Shown piece by piece: positions 8,335-16,456 of a stretch of DNA of 51,808 bases. Location of the stretch: positions 1 through 51,808 of the forward strand of contig JAITML010000057.1 in assembly GCA_031277395.1 (NCBI GenBank), given 5' to 3'. Positions within the stretch are counted from its first letter, which is position 1, and each line of letters starts with the position of its first letter. Origin of the DNA: Methylobacillus sp. GTDB lineage: Bacteria; Pseudomonadota; Gammaproteobacteria; Burkholderiales; Methylophilaceae. The notes under the pieces were generated by a model. It had not been told where the DNA came from. It was given only the letters and a program-made list of their open reading frames with translations, and did no database searches. Position numbers and translations under genes: made by a program.

Positions 8335-11022
8335 TCACGGGCGGTTCAGCACTTTGACTACCTTCTGCAAGGCCGGATCTTCCGTGCTTGGCGTGGCGGT
8401 GAAACCCAGTGTGGTGGTCAGTTTCAGCATGGCCTGGTTGCGCATGAGCACGTCGCCTTCCATCGTTTTCAGCCCCTTGTCGCGTGCGGCTTCCATGAGG
8501 CATTCCATGAGTTTGCGGCCGACTGCTTTGTGTTGCCAGCGGTCGCTGACGACTACCGCGAATTCGCAGGATTCGCCGTCCGGGTTGATGGTGTAGCGAC
8601 TCACGCCGATTTGCGTCTCCGCGCTGTTTTCTTCAACGGTGGCGATCAGCGCCATTTCGCGGTCGTAGTCGATTTGCGTGAAGCGTTCCAGCATGGTGTC
8701 CGACAGCTCGTGCATGGCATTCATAAAACGGAAATACTTGGCTTGATCCGACAGGCCGCGCACGAAATCCTGCTCCATCTGCGCATCCTCCGGGCGTATC
8801 GGGCGTATGGTGATGTTGGTTCCGTCCGCAAGTTGCCAAGGCTCGACGAGGTGCGCGGGGTAGGGGTGTATCGCCATGTGCGCGTAGCTGTCGTTGGACG
8901 ACGGCGCGTAATCAATCATCACGCGTGCATCGGCAGCGAGCGCGCCGTGTTCATCGACGATCAGCGGATTGATGTCCATTTCCTTCAGCCAGGGCAATTC
9001 GCAAGTCATCTCGGACACGCGCAGCAACAGGCTTTCCAGCGCATCCATGTTGACGGCGGGCATGTGGCGGAACGCGCCGAGCAGCTTGGATACGCGCGTT
9101 TCAGAAATCAGCTCGCGCGCGAGAAAACTGTTGAGCGGCGGCAAGGCCACAGCGCGATCTTTCATGATTTCCACTGCAATGCCGCCCGCGCCGAAGGTAA
9201 TCACCGGGCCGAATACAGGATCGGTCGTCACGCCCAGCATGAGTTCGCGCCCGTTCGGTTTCACCACCATCGGTTGAATCGCGATGCCATCCAGTCGCGC
9301 TTCGGGGCGGTTTTTTTGTACGGTTTGCAGAATTTCGTGATACGCGGCGCGCACAGCAGCGGCGTCCACGAGATTGAGGCGCACACCGCCCGCGTCGGAT
9401 TTGTGCGTGATGTCGGGCGAGTTGATTTTCATCGCAACCGGATAGCCGAGTTGCTGCGCGAGCATAAGCGCCTCGCTCGGCGAGCGTGCCACCACGGTGC
9501 TCGCAACAGGAATGCGAAATGCGGCGAGCAGGGCTTTTGATTCCATCTCCGACAACACTTTGCGCTCTTCTGCAAGCGCGGTTTCGATCAACATGCGCGC
9601 GCCGTTCACGTCTGGCGCTTCGCGGTGCGCGAGCGGGCCGGGCACTTGCGTCAGCAGGCGTTGATTGCGCGAGAAAGCGGTGATGCAGGAGAACGCTTCG
9701 ACTGCCGCTTCCGGCGTGCGGAAAGTCGGGATGCGGGCTTGCGCGAACGCGATACGCGCGTCGCTGACCTGTACCGCACCCATCCAGCAGGTTAGCAGCG
9801 GTTTTTTGAATTTTCCGGCGATGTCGATCAGTGCCTGCGCGGCTTCAGTCGGTTTTGTCATCGCTTGCGGCGTGAGTATCACCAGCACGCCGTCGATGTC
9901 GTTATCCTCCATGCAGATCGTCACCGCATCGCGGTAACGCTCGGCGGGCGCGTCGCCGATGATGTCGATGGGATTGTTGTGCGACCAGGTGGAAGGCAAC
10001 GCTTGATTCAGTTTTTCCAGCGTCGCTGCGGACAAATTTGCCACGCGGACATTGAGATCCACCGCACGATCTACGGCCATCACGCCGGGGCCGCCGCCGT
10101 TGGTGATGACGGCGAGCCGGTCGCCGCCGAAACGACGTTCGGACGCAAGTGATTTCGCGGCGGCGAACAACTGGCCTATGGATGACACGCGCACCACGCC
10201 TGCGCGCTGCAATGCGGCGTCGAACACATCATCCGAGCCGACCAGCGCACCGGTGTGCGATTGCACCGCTTTGGAACCGGCGGCGTGGCGTCCCACCTTG
10301 ATGGCGAACACCGGTTTGCTGCGCGCTGCCGCGCGCAATGCGCTGACGAAACTGCGTGCTTTGCGTATGCCTTCGACGTAAATCAAAATGCTCTGCGTTT
10401 GCGGATCGTTGGCGAGGTAGTCGAGTACTTCGCCAAAATCAATATCGGTGGAAGCGCCCATCGACACCACGCTGGAAAAGCCGATATCGTTCGGCGGCGC
10501 GTAATCCAGAATCGCAGTGCACAATGCGCCGGATTGCGATACCAGTGCGAGATTGCCGGGTTTGACGTTGCCCTTGAAAAATGTCGCATTCAGGCCGCTT
10601 GCAGGGCGCATCACGCCCAGACAATTCGGCCCGATGATGCGTATGCCGTGCGCCTTGGCGCGCGCCAGCATGTCGCGCTCGATGGCCGCGCCCGCGCTGC
10701 CAACTTCGCTGAATCCGGCGGACAGCACCACCACCGCGCGCGTGCCGTGATGACCGCAAGCGTCGATGATGTCCGGCACGGTGGCGGCCTTGGTGCAAAT
10801 CACCGCGAGTTCAACCGGCGCGGGAATGTCCTCGATAGAGGCATACGCGCGCTGCCCTTGCACTTCTGCGTGCGAAGGATTGACGGCATACAATGCGCCG
10901 GTGAATCCGCTTTCCAGCATGTTTTTGAACACGATGCCGCCCACCGCTTCAATGCGGCTGCTCGCGCCGATTACGGCGACAGATTTGGGCGAAAACAGCG
11001 TGTTGAGATAATGTTCGGCCAT
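8335..11022 (-). CDS. Pat-like acyl-CoA synthetase (NDP-forming)/GNAT lysine acyltransferase fusion
   Basis: An 895-residue fusion. A CoA-binding domain (VAVIGASSRI near residue 15) and succinyl-CoA-ligase-like domains occupy about 1-450, including GPNCLGVMRP and VSQSGAL. An ATP-grasp domain (about 480-700, GYPVAMKINSPDITHKSDAGGV) and a C-terminal GNAT acetyltransferase (about 730-895) follow. Proteins of this plan (Salmonella Pat, E. coli PatZ) acetylate lysines of acetyl-CoA synthetase and other enzymes. His256 in SHTGAL occupies the place of the phospho-histidine of active NDP-forming synthetases. The GNAT acyl-CoA loop reads QHKAVGRKL, a variant of Q/RxxGxG/A. AAGGAG precedes the ATG. It diverges from a deacetylase gene 40 bases away. 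Confidence 0.92.
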   Translation of the reverse strand: MAEHYLNTLFSPKSVAVIGASSRIEAVGGIVFKNMLESGFTGALYAVNPSHAEVQGQRAYASIEDIPAPVELAVICTKAATVPDIIDACGHHGTRAVVVLSAGFSEVGSAGAAIERDMLARAKAHGIRIIGPNCLGVMRPASGLNATFFKGNVKPGNLALVSQSGALCTAILDYAPPNDIGFSSVVSMGASTDIDFGEVLDYLANDPQTQSILIYVEGIRKARSFVSALRAAARSKPVFAIKVGRHAAGSKAVQSHTGALVGSDDVFDAALQRAGVVRVSSIGQLFAAAKSLASERRFGGDRLAVITNGGGPGVMAVDRAVDLNVRVANLSAATLEKLNQALPSTWSHNNPIDIIGDAPAERYRDAVTICMEDNDIDGVLVILTPQAMTKPTEAAQALIDIAGKFKKPLLTCWMGAVQVSDARIAFAQARIPTFRTPEAAVEAFSCITAFSRNQRLLTQVPGPLAHREAPDVNGARMLIETALAEERKVLSEMESKALLAAFRIPVASTVVARSPSEALMLAQQLGYPVAMKINSPDITHKSDAGGVRLNLVDAAAVRAAYHEILQTVQKNRPEARLDGIAIQPMVVKPNGRELMLGVTTDPVFGPVITFGAGGIAVEIMKDRAVALPPLNSFLARELISETRVSKLLGAFRHMPAVNMDALESLLLRVSEMTCELPWLKEMDINPLIVDEHGALAADARVMIDYAPSSNDSYAHMAIHPYPAHLVEPWQLADGTNITIRPIRPEDAQMEQDFVRGLSDQAKYFRFMNAMHELSDTMLERFTQIDYDREMALIATVEENSAETQIGVSRYTINPDGESCEFAVVVSDRWQHKAVGRKLMECLMEAARDKGLKTMEGDVLMRNQAMLKLTTTLGFTATPSTEDPALQKVVKVLNRP

Positions 11023-11065
11023 GGCTTGCGCTCCTTGTGGTGAAAGCGGAATATAACACTGCTTG

Positions 11066-12007
11066 ATGACATTTGATTATTCCATGCAAACCGCCTATAT
11101 CACACACCCTGCCTGTCGTTTGCACGACATGGGGCTGTTGCACCCCGAATCTCCGGCGCGACTTGGCGCGATGGAAGACCGGCTGATCGCGTCCGGGTTG
11201 TGGCACTATCTGCGCCACGAAGAAGCGCCACCGGCTACCGATGAACAGCTTCTGCGCGTGCATGCGCGAGAGTATGTCGCGGCCATACGCGCGGCGTCGC
11301 CGCGGGAAGGATTTGTCCAGCTTGATCCTGACACGGTAATGAATCCGCATACGCTGGAGGCCGCGCTGCGCGCCGCAGGCGCGGTGATTCTGGCGACGGA
11401 GCTGGTGTTGGAAAAGCAGGTGGAAAATGCGTTTTGCGCCGTGCGTCCGCCCGGTCATCACGCCGAATCGGCGCGTGCGATGGGCTTTTGCATTTTCAAC
11501 AATGTCGCGGTCGGCGCGGCGCATGCGATGGCCAAATACGGGTTGACGCGCATCGCTATTGCCGATTTCGACGTGCACCACGGTAACGGCACCGAGGAAA
11601 TTTTCCGTAACAATGCGCGCGTCATGCTGTGCTCAAGCTTCCAGCATCCCTTCTATCCCCATGTCGGCGCGGAAAGCAGCAACAATCACATCATCAACGT
11701 GCCGCTGCCCGCATACAGCGGCGGTGAAGTTTTCCGCGCGGCGGTGAGCGAACGCTGGCTGCCCGCGCTGGAACGCTTCCGCCCGGAAATGCTGTTCATC
11801 TCCGCCGGTTTCGACGCGCACCGCGAGGATGACATGGCGCAACTCAATTTGCTGGAAGCGGATTACACCTGGGTGACGGAACAACTCAAGGACATCGCCG
11901 TGCGCCACGCGCAAGGGCGCATCGTGTCGGCACTGGAAGGCGGTTACGACCTTGATGCGCTGGGGCGCAGCGTGCAGACGCATATCAAGGTGCTGAGCGG
12001 GTTGTGA
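11066..12007 (+). CDS. HDAC-family deacetylase (AcuC/class II-like)
   Basis: Arginase-fold zinc deacetylase of the histone-deacetylase superfamily, about 313 residues. All active-site elements are present: HPESPARL near the start, RPPGHHAE (tandem His), DFDVHHGNGTEEIF (Asp and His zinc ligands), SAGFDAHREDD (second Asp ligand) and EGGYDLDAL. Bacterial members deacetylate acyl-lysines, acetylpolyamines or similar small molecules. The start may be ATG 11066 or ATG 11084. Pairing with the divergent Pat-like acyltransferase recalls the acuA-acuC pair of Bacillus, where acetyl-CoA synthetase is the target. That role is inference here. Confidence 0.93.
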   Translation: MTFDYSMQTAYITHPACRLHDMGLLHPESPARLGAMEDRLIASGLWHYLRHEEAPPATDEQLLRVHAREYVAAIRAASPREGFVQLDPDTVMNPHTLEAALRAAGAVILATELVLEKQVENAFCAVRPPGHHAESARAMGFCIFNNVAVGAAHAMAKYGLTRIAIADFDVHHGNGTEEIFRNNARVMLCSSFQHPFYPHVGAESSNNHIINVPLPAYSGGEVFRAAVSERWLPALERFRPEMLFISAGFDAHREDDMAQLNLLEADYTWVTEQLKDIAVRHAQGRIVSALEGGYDLDALGRSVQTHIKVLSGL

Positions 12008-12020
12008 TCCTGCCAGCAAT

Positions 12021-12051
12021 AAAAAACCGCCCGAGAGTTCCCGGACGGTTT
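12021..12051. terminator. Rho-independent terminator between convergent genes
   Basis: AAAAAACCGCCCG...CGGACGGTTT forms a 9-base stem with one G-T type mismatch. Read on the minus strand it ends in GGTTTTTTATTG, a good U-run for the AraC gene. The plus-strand tail is weaker. It lies directly between the deacetylase (+) and the AraC regulator (-). Confidence 0.75.
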
Positions 12052-12064
12052 GACGGATGCGTCT

Positions 12065-12955
12065 CTACTGTGATTGCCGACGATATGCGATCGGTGTCAT
12101 GCCGGTGCTTTTCTGGAAGCTGCGGCAGAAGTGCGCCTGATCGGAAAATCCGCAGGCCAGCGCAATCTCCACACTGGGCAGGGTGGAACCTGTCAGCATG
12201 TTCTGCGACCGCCGGATACGGTTGCGTATGATGTACTGGTGCGGCGTTTCCTTGAACGACTCCTTGAAGCACTGGATAAACAGCGTGCGGCTCAGGCCCG
12301 TGACACGCGCGAGATCATCCAGCGAGATATCCGCCGCAAGGTTCGCGTGGATATAGTCACTTACCCGGCGTATTTGCAGCGAGGTCAGCCCGCGCTTGTG
12401 CGGCGTCAGATTCGCATGGCGCGACGCGCTCAGATGCCTGGTGAACACATCTGCCGCCAGCGCCCGCGAGAGGTACTCGATCTTCAACGTGGAATCCTCA
12501 TTGTGATCGAACAGTGAACGCCCCATCAAGCGGATGGTGTCACTCATGCCGGGATCGTCGATGCCGAACTTGGAATTGATCTCCAGATCGTCCGCATCGT
12601 AGTTGTACAGATCGCCCAGCACCTCGGACAACAACTCCCGCTTCAGGCTCACGTGCATCATGCGCGAGTCATTCTTTCGAATGGTACCCAGAATCGCGTG
12701 CGGCGAATGGATGCATATCTGCCCGGATGGAATGCTCAGCGGGAACTCCTTGCGACCGGTGGTGATGGACATATCCACCGGCGCCAGCGCCAAGCTCATC
12801 CAAAGGGTGCTTCCGCCACCATGCGTCATTTCGGTTTCATAAGGCTTGGCGTCAATGACACTGACATTCACGTTCGGCCAATTGAACTCGTCACTGGACT
12901 TGAAAACCGAAATGCTCGGGCTGCCAATATTTATGGAAGTTTCACTTAAAAGCAT
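12065..12955 (-). CDS. AraC-family transcriptional regulator (intact paralogue)
   Basis: A 296-residue regulator. A cupin-like sensor domain (about 1-185) contains MTHGGGSTLWMSLALAP and CIHSPHAILGT. A double helix-turn-helix follows (about 190-296): HANLAADISLDDLARVTGLSRT is the first, and VEIALACGFSDQAHFCRSFQKSTGMTP is the classic second AraC HTH. I chose the ATG at 12955 because AAAGGAGG precedes it by about 6 bases. Upstream in-frame codons have no such signal. The ligand is unknown. A diverged copy of the sensor half is encoded on the other strand at 13662. The 706-base AT-rich gap between them probably holds its promoter. Confidence 0.93.
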   Translation of the reverse strand: MLLSETSINIGSPSISVFKSSDEFNWPNVNVSVIDAKPYETEMTHGGGSTLWMSLALAPVDMSITTGRKEFPLSIPSGQICIHSPHAILGTIRKNDSRMMHVSLKRELLSEVLGDLYNYDADDLEINSKFGIDDPGMSDTIRLMGRSLFDHNEDSTLKIEYLSRALAADVFTRHLSASRHANLTPHKRGLTSLQIRRVSDYIHANLAADISLDDLARVTGLSRTLFIQCFKESFKETPHQYIIRNRIRRSQNMLTGSTLPSVEIALACGFSDQAHFCRSFQKSTGMTPIAYRRQSQ

Positions 12956-13661
12956 TTGCCGCCTCCTTTCTGTGTATTCGACCGTCATTCTGAAAAATCA
13001 CTGTCTCTACTACTTGAGACAGCTTGTATTGACTGATGTTCCAAAAAATTTTGAAAAAAGTTCATAAAATATTGTTACCCCGAACTATGTGCCATTCCTG
13101 AGCATAGTAATTGAAAATTAAGTCATATATTTGTAAAAACAGACCAAGTTTTGAGGAATGGCGCGGCATATCAAAAATTGCGAACAAATTGCCATACGTT
13201 TGTTCTTAGGTGTATTCCTTCAAATCTTTGTAATTTTGTCCATGTCGTTCGGACGGTTTTAGTGTTCTTCAATCTGCTTCCCCCTCGTTTTCCGGTATCA
13301 GGCACAAGGTGCTCCCAATATGAAGCCGGACGGGTTTTTCATGTTTTTGCACAATACCAGCGCAGCTTCAAAAACAGCTTCTTTTGCCATGAAAATATTC
13401 AACTGAATATGCAATCCGTCCGTATGGCTCTTGCCTAGACTTAGCACTAATTTTTTAAACGGCTGTGAAATTTCATGCAGCCATGGACTTGCGAACAAGA
13501 GAGTAACCGCAGTTTTCGGCGATCTACCGGGGAAATATCGAGACATGCGCGGTAGACGGTTTGGGGGCAGCGGCGATTATTGACACGGGCAACCTATGAA
13601 AAAATCGAACGGGCTATCTAATTTCTCAACGGAATTTTTTGAAAAGAAAAATGAGGGTGGA
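12956..13661. promoter_or_regulatory. AT-rich divergent intergenic region between the two AraC-type genes
   Basis: About 700 bases without a convincing gene, clearly more AT-rich than the surroundings, especially 12960-13150. Short open frames on both strands have no recognisable protein character or good ribosome site. Two clean dyads are visible: GAACAAA (13182-13188) with TTTGTTC (13199-13205), and the 16-base palindrome ATATTCA-AC-TGAATAT at 13395-13410. These are candidate regulator sites. The composition suggests acquired DNA or a long regulatory region. Confidence 0.4.
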
Positions 13662-14342
13662 ATGCTAATGGACGATATGGCGATCAATCTTGATCATAAT
13701 ATGACCGTCTTGAAATCCAGTGACGAACTTGGTTGGTCGAATCTGAATCTCAGCATCATTGATTCCAGACCGCACGACCATGAGCTGATGCACGGCGGCG
13801 GGGATGATCTCTGGATCAGCATGGCACTGTTTCCGGTAAATATTCTGTACATCATCGACCACAAGGAATATCACTTTAATCTTCGTCCCAATCAGCTCTG
13901 CATCCATTCGCCGCGCTCGGTGTTCGGAACACTGGAAAAAAGCAACTCCCGCGTTCTCCATGTCTTTCTGAAAAGAAGGCTGCTGAGCAGGGTGATGAGT
14001 GATCTGTTTGACGACGATGCCGGTGATCTGGAAATCAAGTCCAGGCTCGCTGTTGATGACCATGAAATCGCCGACATGCTCCACTTGTTGCAACGTTCGT
14101 TGCATGAGCCTGCCGAGCACTCCGCGCTCAAGGTTGATTATCTCGCGCGCGCATTGAGCGTTGATGTTCTGGTCAAGTATTTTTCCTCATCGCGCAACGA
14201 AGCCGGAGCACATCATGGCCGGCGCTTGAGCGTTCGTGATAAATCTCCGCGTTGCCGAGCCAGGTATGGCCGTCGCTGCCCATCAATGTGTTCCATTTCC
14301 AGGCTGTGCCATCATCATTGTCGTGGCTGTCGGCATAGTTGA
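13662..14342 (+). pseudogene. Truncated AraC-family paralogue: sensor domain without HTH
   Basis: From ATG 13662 (behind GAGGGTGG) the product aligns along the sensor domain of the intact AraC protein at 12065-12955: LKSSDELGW vs FKSSDEFNW, MHGGGDDLWISMAL vs MTHGGGSTLWMSLAL, CIHSPRSVFGT vs CIHSPHAILGT, and the Asp-rich LFDDDAGDLEIKSRL segment. Similarity ends near residue 185 (about base 14215), in the linker just before the DNA-binding half. The frame then runs antisense through the neighbouring secreted-protein gene to a stop at 14342, giving a non-AraC tail. Most likely a deletion remnant. A sensor-only protein that binds ligand or partner is an alternative. An earlier in-frame ATG exists at 13596. 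Confidence 0.8.
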
Positions 14343-14580
14343 GGTAGGCGCGGGCATAGTCCGCGCTGAAGCCAGGGCCGCGGTAGTGCGCGTATTGCGC
14401 GGCGACGCCGAGATAATGTTCGGCGTCGCTGCGGCTGAAATCGACTCCGGCGAGCTGCTTGAATGTTTCGAATCCATCCTCGTCAGATGAATGAAATGTT
14501 TGCAATTCGAGGGCAGGGTCGGCTTGCGCTGTGGCAGTCATGCACAGCATGAGCACAAACAGAAGAAAACGGCAACGCAT
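14173..14580 (-). pseudogene. Secreted/outer-membrane protein, N-terminal fragment
   Basis: ATG at 14580 overlaps the stop of the glycosyltransferase by one base (TAATG), so it was built to be co-translated. The product begins with a clear signal peptide (MRCRFLLFVLMLCMTATAQA, then DPALELQTF). The rest alternates polar and aromatic residues (YLGVAAQYAHYRGPGF, YARAYLNYAD, TAWKWNTLMG), like the strands of an outer-membrane barrel. It stops after 135 residues, where it meets the truncated AraC gene coming from the other strand. The last 15-20 residues look out of frame with the rest in character. It may be the remains of an exopolysaccharide export or surface protein. The family was not recognised. 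Confidence 0.6.
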
Positions 14581-16052
14581 TATTTTGTGCCCCATGTTTT
14601 GCGCATTTTGAAGATTTCCTGAATATAACCCCATACACAGACAGGCTGCAGCAGCATTGAATAGGAAGTGGCAAAGAGAAACAAGCCTCTCCATCTATGC
14701 TCCATGGACATTTCGTGCCGATTGAGCAGACGCGCCTGCAGGCGAAACATCATGAAGTGACAGAGCAGGGCAGCCGGCAACATGATAAGCGTCATTGGGC
14801 CGGCGATATGGTAATAGCCGAACAGCGCGAGGATGACGCCGGGAATGAACGCGAATGTGTAGGCTACATCCATGGGCAGAAACAGCAGGTTCCACCAGAT
14901 GAATATGGTCGTGAGCCGTCTGCGGAACAACAAGCGCCAGTGGCGATGGAATGCCTCGACCAGCCCGCGCGACCAGCGTTGACGCTGGCGTGCAAACTGT
15001 TTGATGGTTTCCGGCACGTTGGTAAATACAATGGAGCTTTCACAGTAGCCGACGCGATGCCCTTGCGCGAGAATCGACCAGGTCAGGACGATATCCTCGC
15101 CTATGCATTCGGGCCACCCGCCGACCGATTGGAGCACGCGGCGCGTGTACAAGGAAAACGCGCCTTGCGCGACGAGTGTGCCGTGGTACATGCTTTGCAT
15201 GCGCTTCACGGCGGCGATGCTGTGGAAGTAATCCCACTTTTGCATCTGGCACAGCAGGTTTTTGTGAGCGTTACCCACGAATACGGTACCGGCGACCGCG
15301 ACGGTACCCGGCGGGTCGCTAATGAAGCGTTCGACGATGCAGCTTAGCGCGGAGCGATTCAGGCGCGTATCGTCATCCACAGTGACGATCAGTTCCGACG
15401 AACTGCGCGCGAGCCCGTAATTGAGCGCCGCCGCCTTGCCGCCATTTTTTTTCATGGAGAGCACACGGATGCGGACATTGGCACGCTGCAATTCTGCTGC
15501 CGTGGCGCGCGCAATGGCAAGACTGTTATCACGCGAGCCATCGTCGATGACGATGATTTCGAGTTTGCCCGAATAGGATTCCTTGCTCAGACTGATGAGC
15601 GTGTCGCGGATGTGCTCGCCTTCGTTGTAACACGCGACCAGCACCGATACCGGCGGATAATTTTCCAGTGTGTGCCGGTGTGGCCGACGGTCGGAAATCA
15701 TCGTGACAACGACGAACATGTTCATGAGGCCGGGGATATAGGCGACAAATATCAGTATGAACAAGGCGAGCGGGGTGCCGATCAGGTCGGCCAGATCGTG
15801 CTCCCAGGGTAGCGAGAGGCGTATGCTGAACACGAGCCAGGCGGATGCGAGGATGAGCGCGATGCAATATTTGGTGAAAGTCGAGAGATAGAAGCGTCGA
15901 TGCGCTTTGGCCACGATTTTTCTTGCCGGCCAACGTTCACGCAACTTATCCGCAGCACGAGCAACAGCAGCGCTGTCATTGCCGGCTGCTGGCTTGCTGC
16001 GGCCGCTGACTGCTGCAGCGCGCGCGTCTATCGTGTCGGTTTGTACAGTCAC
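14580..16052 (-). CDS. Membrane glycosyltransferase family 2 (PgaC/NodC/hyaluronan-synthase-like)
   Basis: Processive-type GT2, 490 residues, probably polymerising or transferring a UDP-sugar at the inner membrane. It has an N-terminal cytoplasmic region, two spans (about 58-78 and 90-112), then the catalytic domain. Motifs are VACYNEGEHI, DDGSRDNS, VDDDTRLN (DxD), GED and QRQRWSRG, the last being the synthase signature. At least three C-terminal spans follow. This matches poly-beta-1,6-GlcNAc synthase (PgaC) and relatives. The first codon is GTG with a weak ribosome site. No pgaA/B/D partners are visible beyond the truncated gene behind it, so the polymer is unknown. Confidence 0.88.
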   Translation of the reverse strand: MTVQTDTIDARAAAVSGRSKPAAGNDSAAVARAADKLRERWPARKIVAKAHRRFYLSTFTKYCIALILASAWLVFSIRLSLPWEHDLADLIGTPLALFILIFVAYIPGLMNMFVVVTMISDRRPHRHTLENYPPVSVLVACYNEGEHIRDTLISLSKESYSGKLEIIVIDDGSRDNSLAIARATAAELQRANVRIRVLSMKKNGGKAAALNYGLARSSSELIVTVDDDTRLNRSALSCIVERFISDPPGTVAVAGTVFVGNAHKNLLCQMQKWDYFHSIAAVKRMQSMYHGTLVAQGAFSLYTRRVLQSVGGWPECIGEDIVLTWSILAQGHRVGYCESSIVFTNVPETIKQFARQRQRWSRGLVEAFHRHWRLLFRRRLTTIFIWWNLLFLPMDVAYTFAFIPGVILALFGYYHIAGPMTLIMLPAALLCHFMMFRLQARLLNRHEMSMEHRWRGLFLFATSYSMLLQPVCVWGYIQEIFKMRKTWGTK

Positions 16053-16456
16053 AAGTGGCGGTTATATGCTCAACAGAGGAATATATTTTTGAGGGGGCAA
16101 AAATATTCCTGAGTCAATCCGTCGCTTGCTTGAAGCTTACAAGTTACGTCAAAATTAAAGCAATATGCGTTATCTCCCCTCCAGCGATCGATAACCTATT
16201 GCTCGCAGCATTGCTTTTAATTGTGACTGTGGCCGTACCGTCAAGGCCAGAATCCCCGCGCGTATTATAGCTTGGGTATCGGAAATTGCAATGGACTTTA
16301 AAAGAAACAATGTCCGTATGCGGTATTATCCCGTTGCCAGTGCCGGATATCGCGGTATCGCAGCGGGCAGGAGTGTTGTTTCTCTTGTCAAACAGGGATG
16401 AAATCAAAGCCAGCCAGCAAGGCTTTTTCATGAAGACAATCAATCGCCACCGGACA
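16053..16456. promoter_or_regulatory. Intergenic region with hairpin before the glycosyltransferase
   Basis: A 404-base gap, comparatively AT-rich, without a credible gene. At 16078-16112 AGGAATATATTTTTG and CAAAAATATTCCT form a long inverted repeat (13 paired bases, two-base bulge) around a GGGGG-containing loop. It lies 26-60 bases upstream of the GTG start on the minus strand, so it would be either an operator overlapping the promoter or a 5'-leader stem. The remainder shows nothing I can assign. Confidence 0.45.

Noticed and set aside
8314-9540. 408-codon plus-strand frame antisense to the Pat-like gene
   Set aside because: Low-complexity His/Arg/Val-rich shadow of a strongly supported gene.
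13151-13546. Small open frames in the AraC intergenic region
   Set aside because: No ribosome site, no protein-like features, AT-rich non-coding context.
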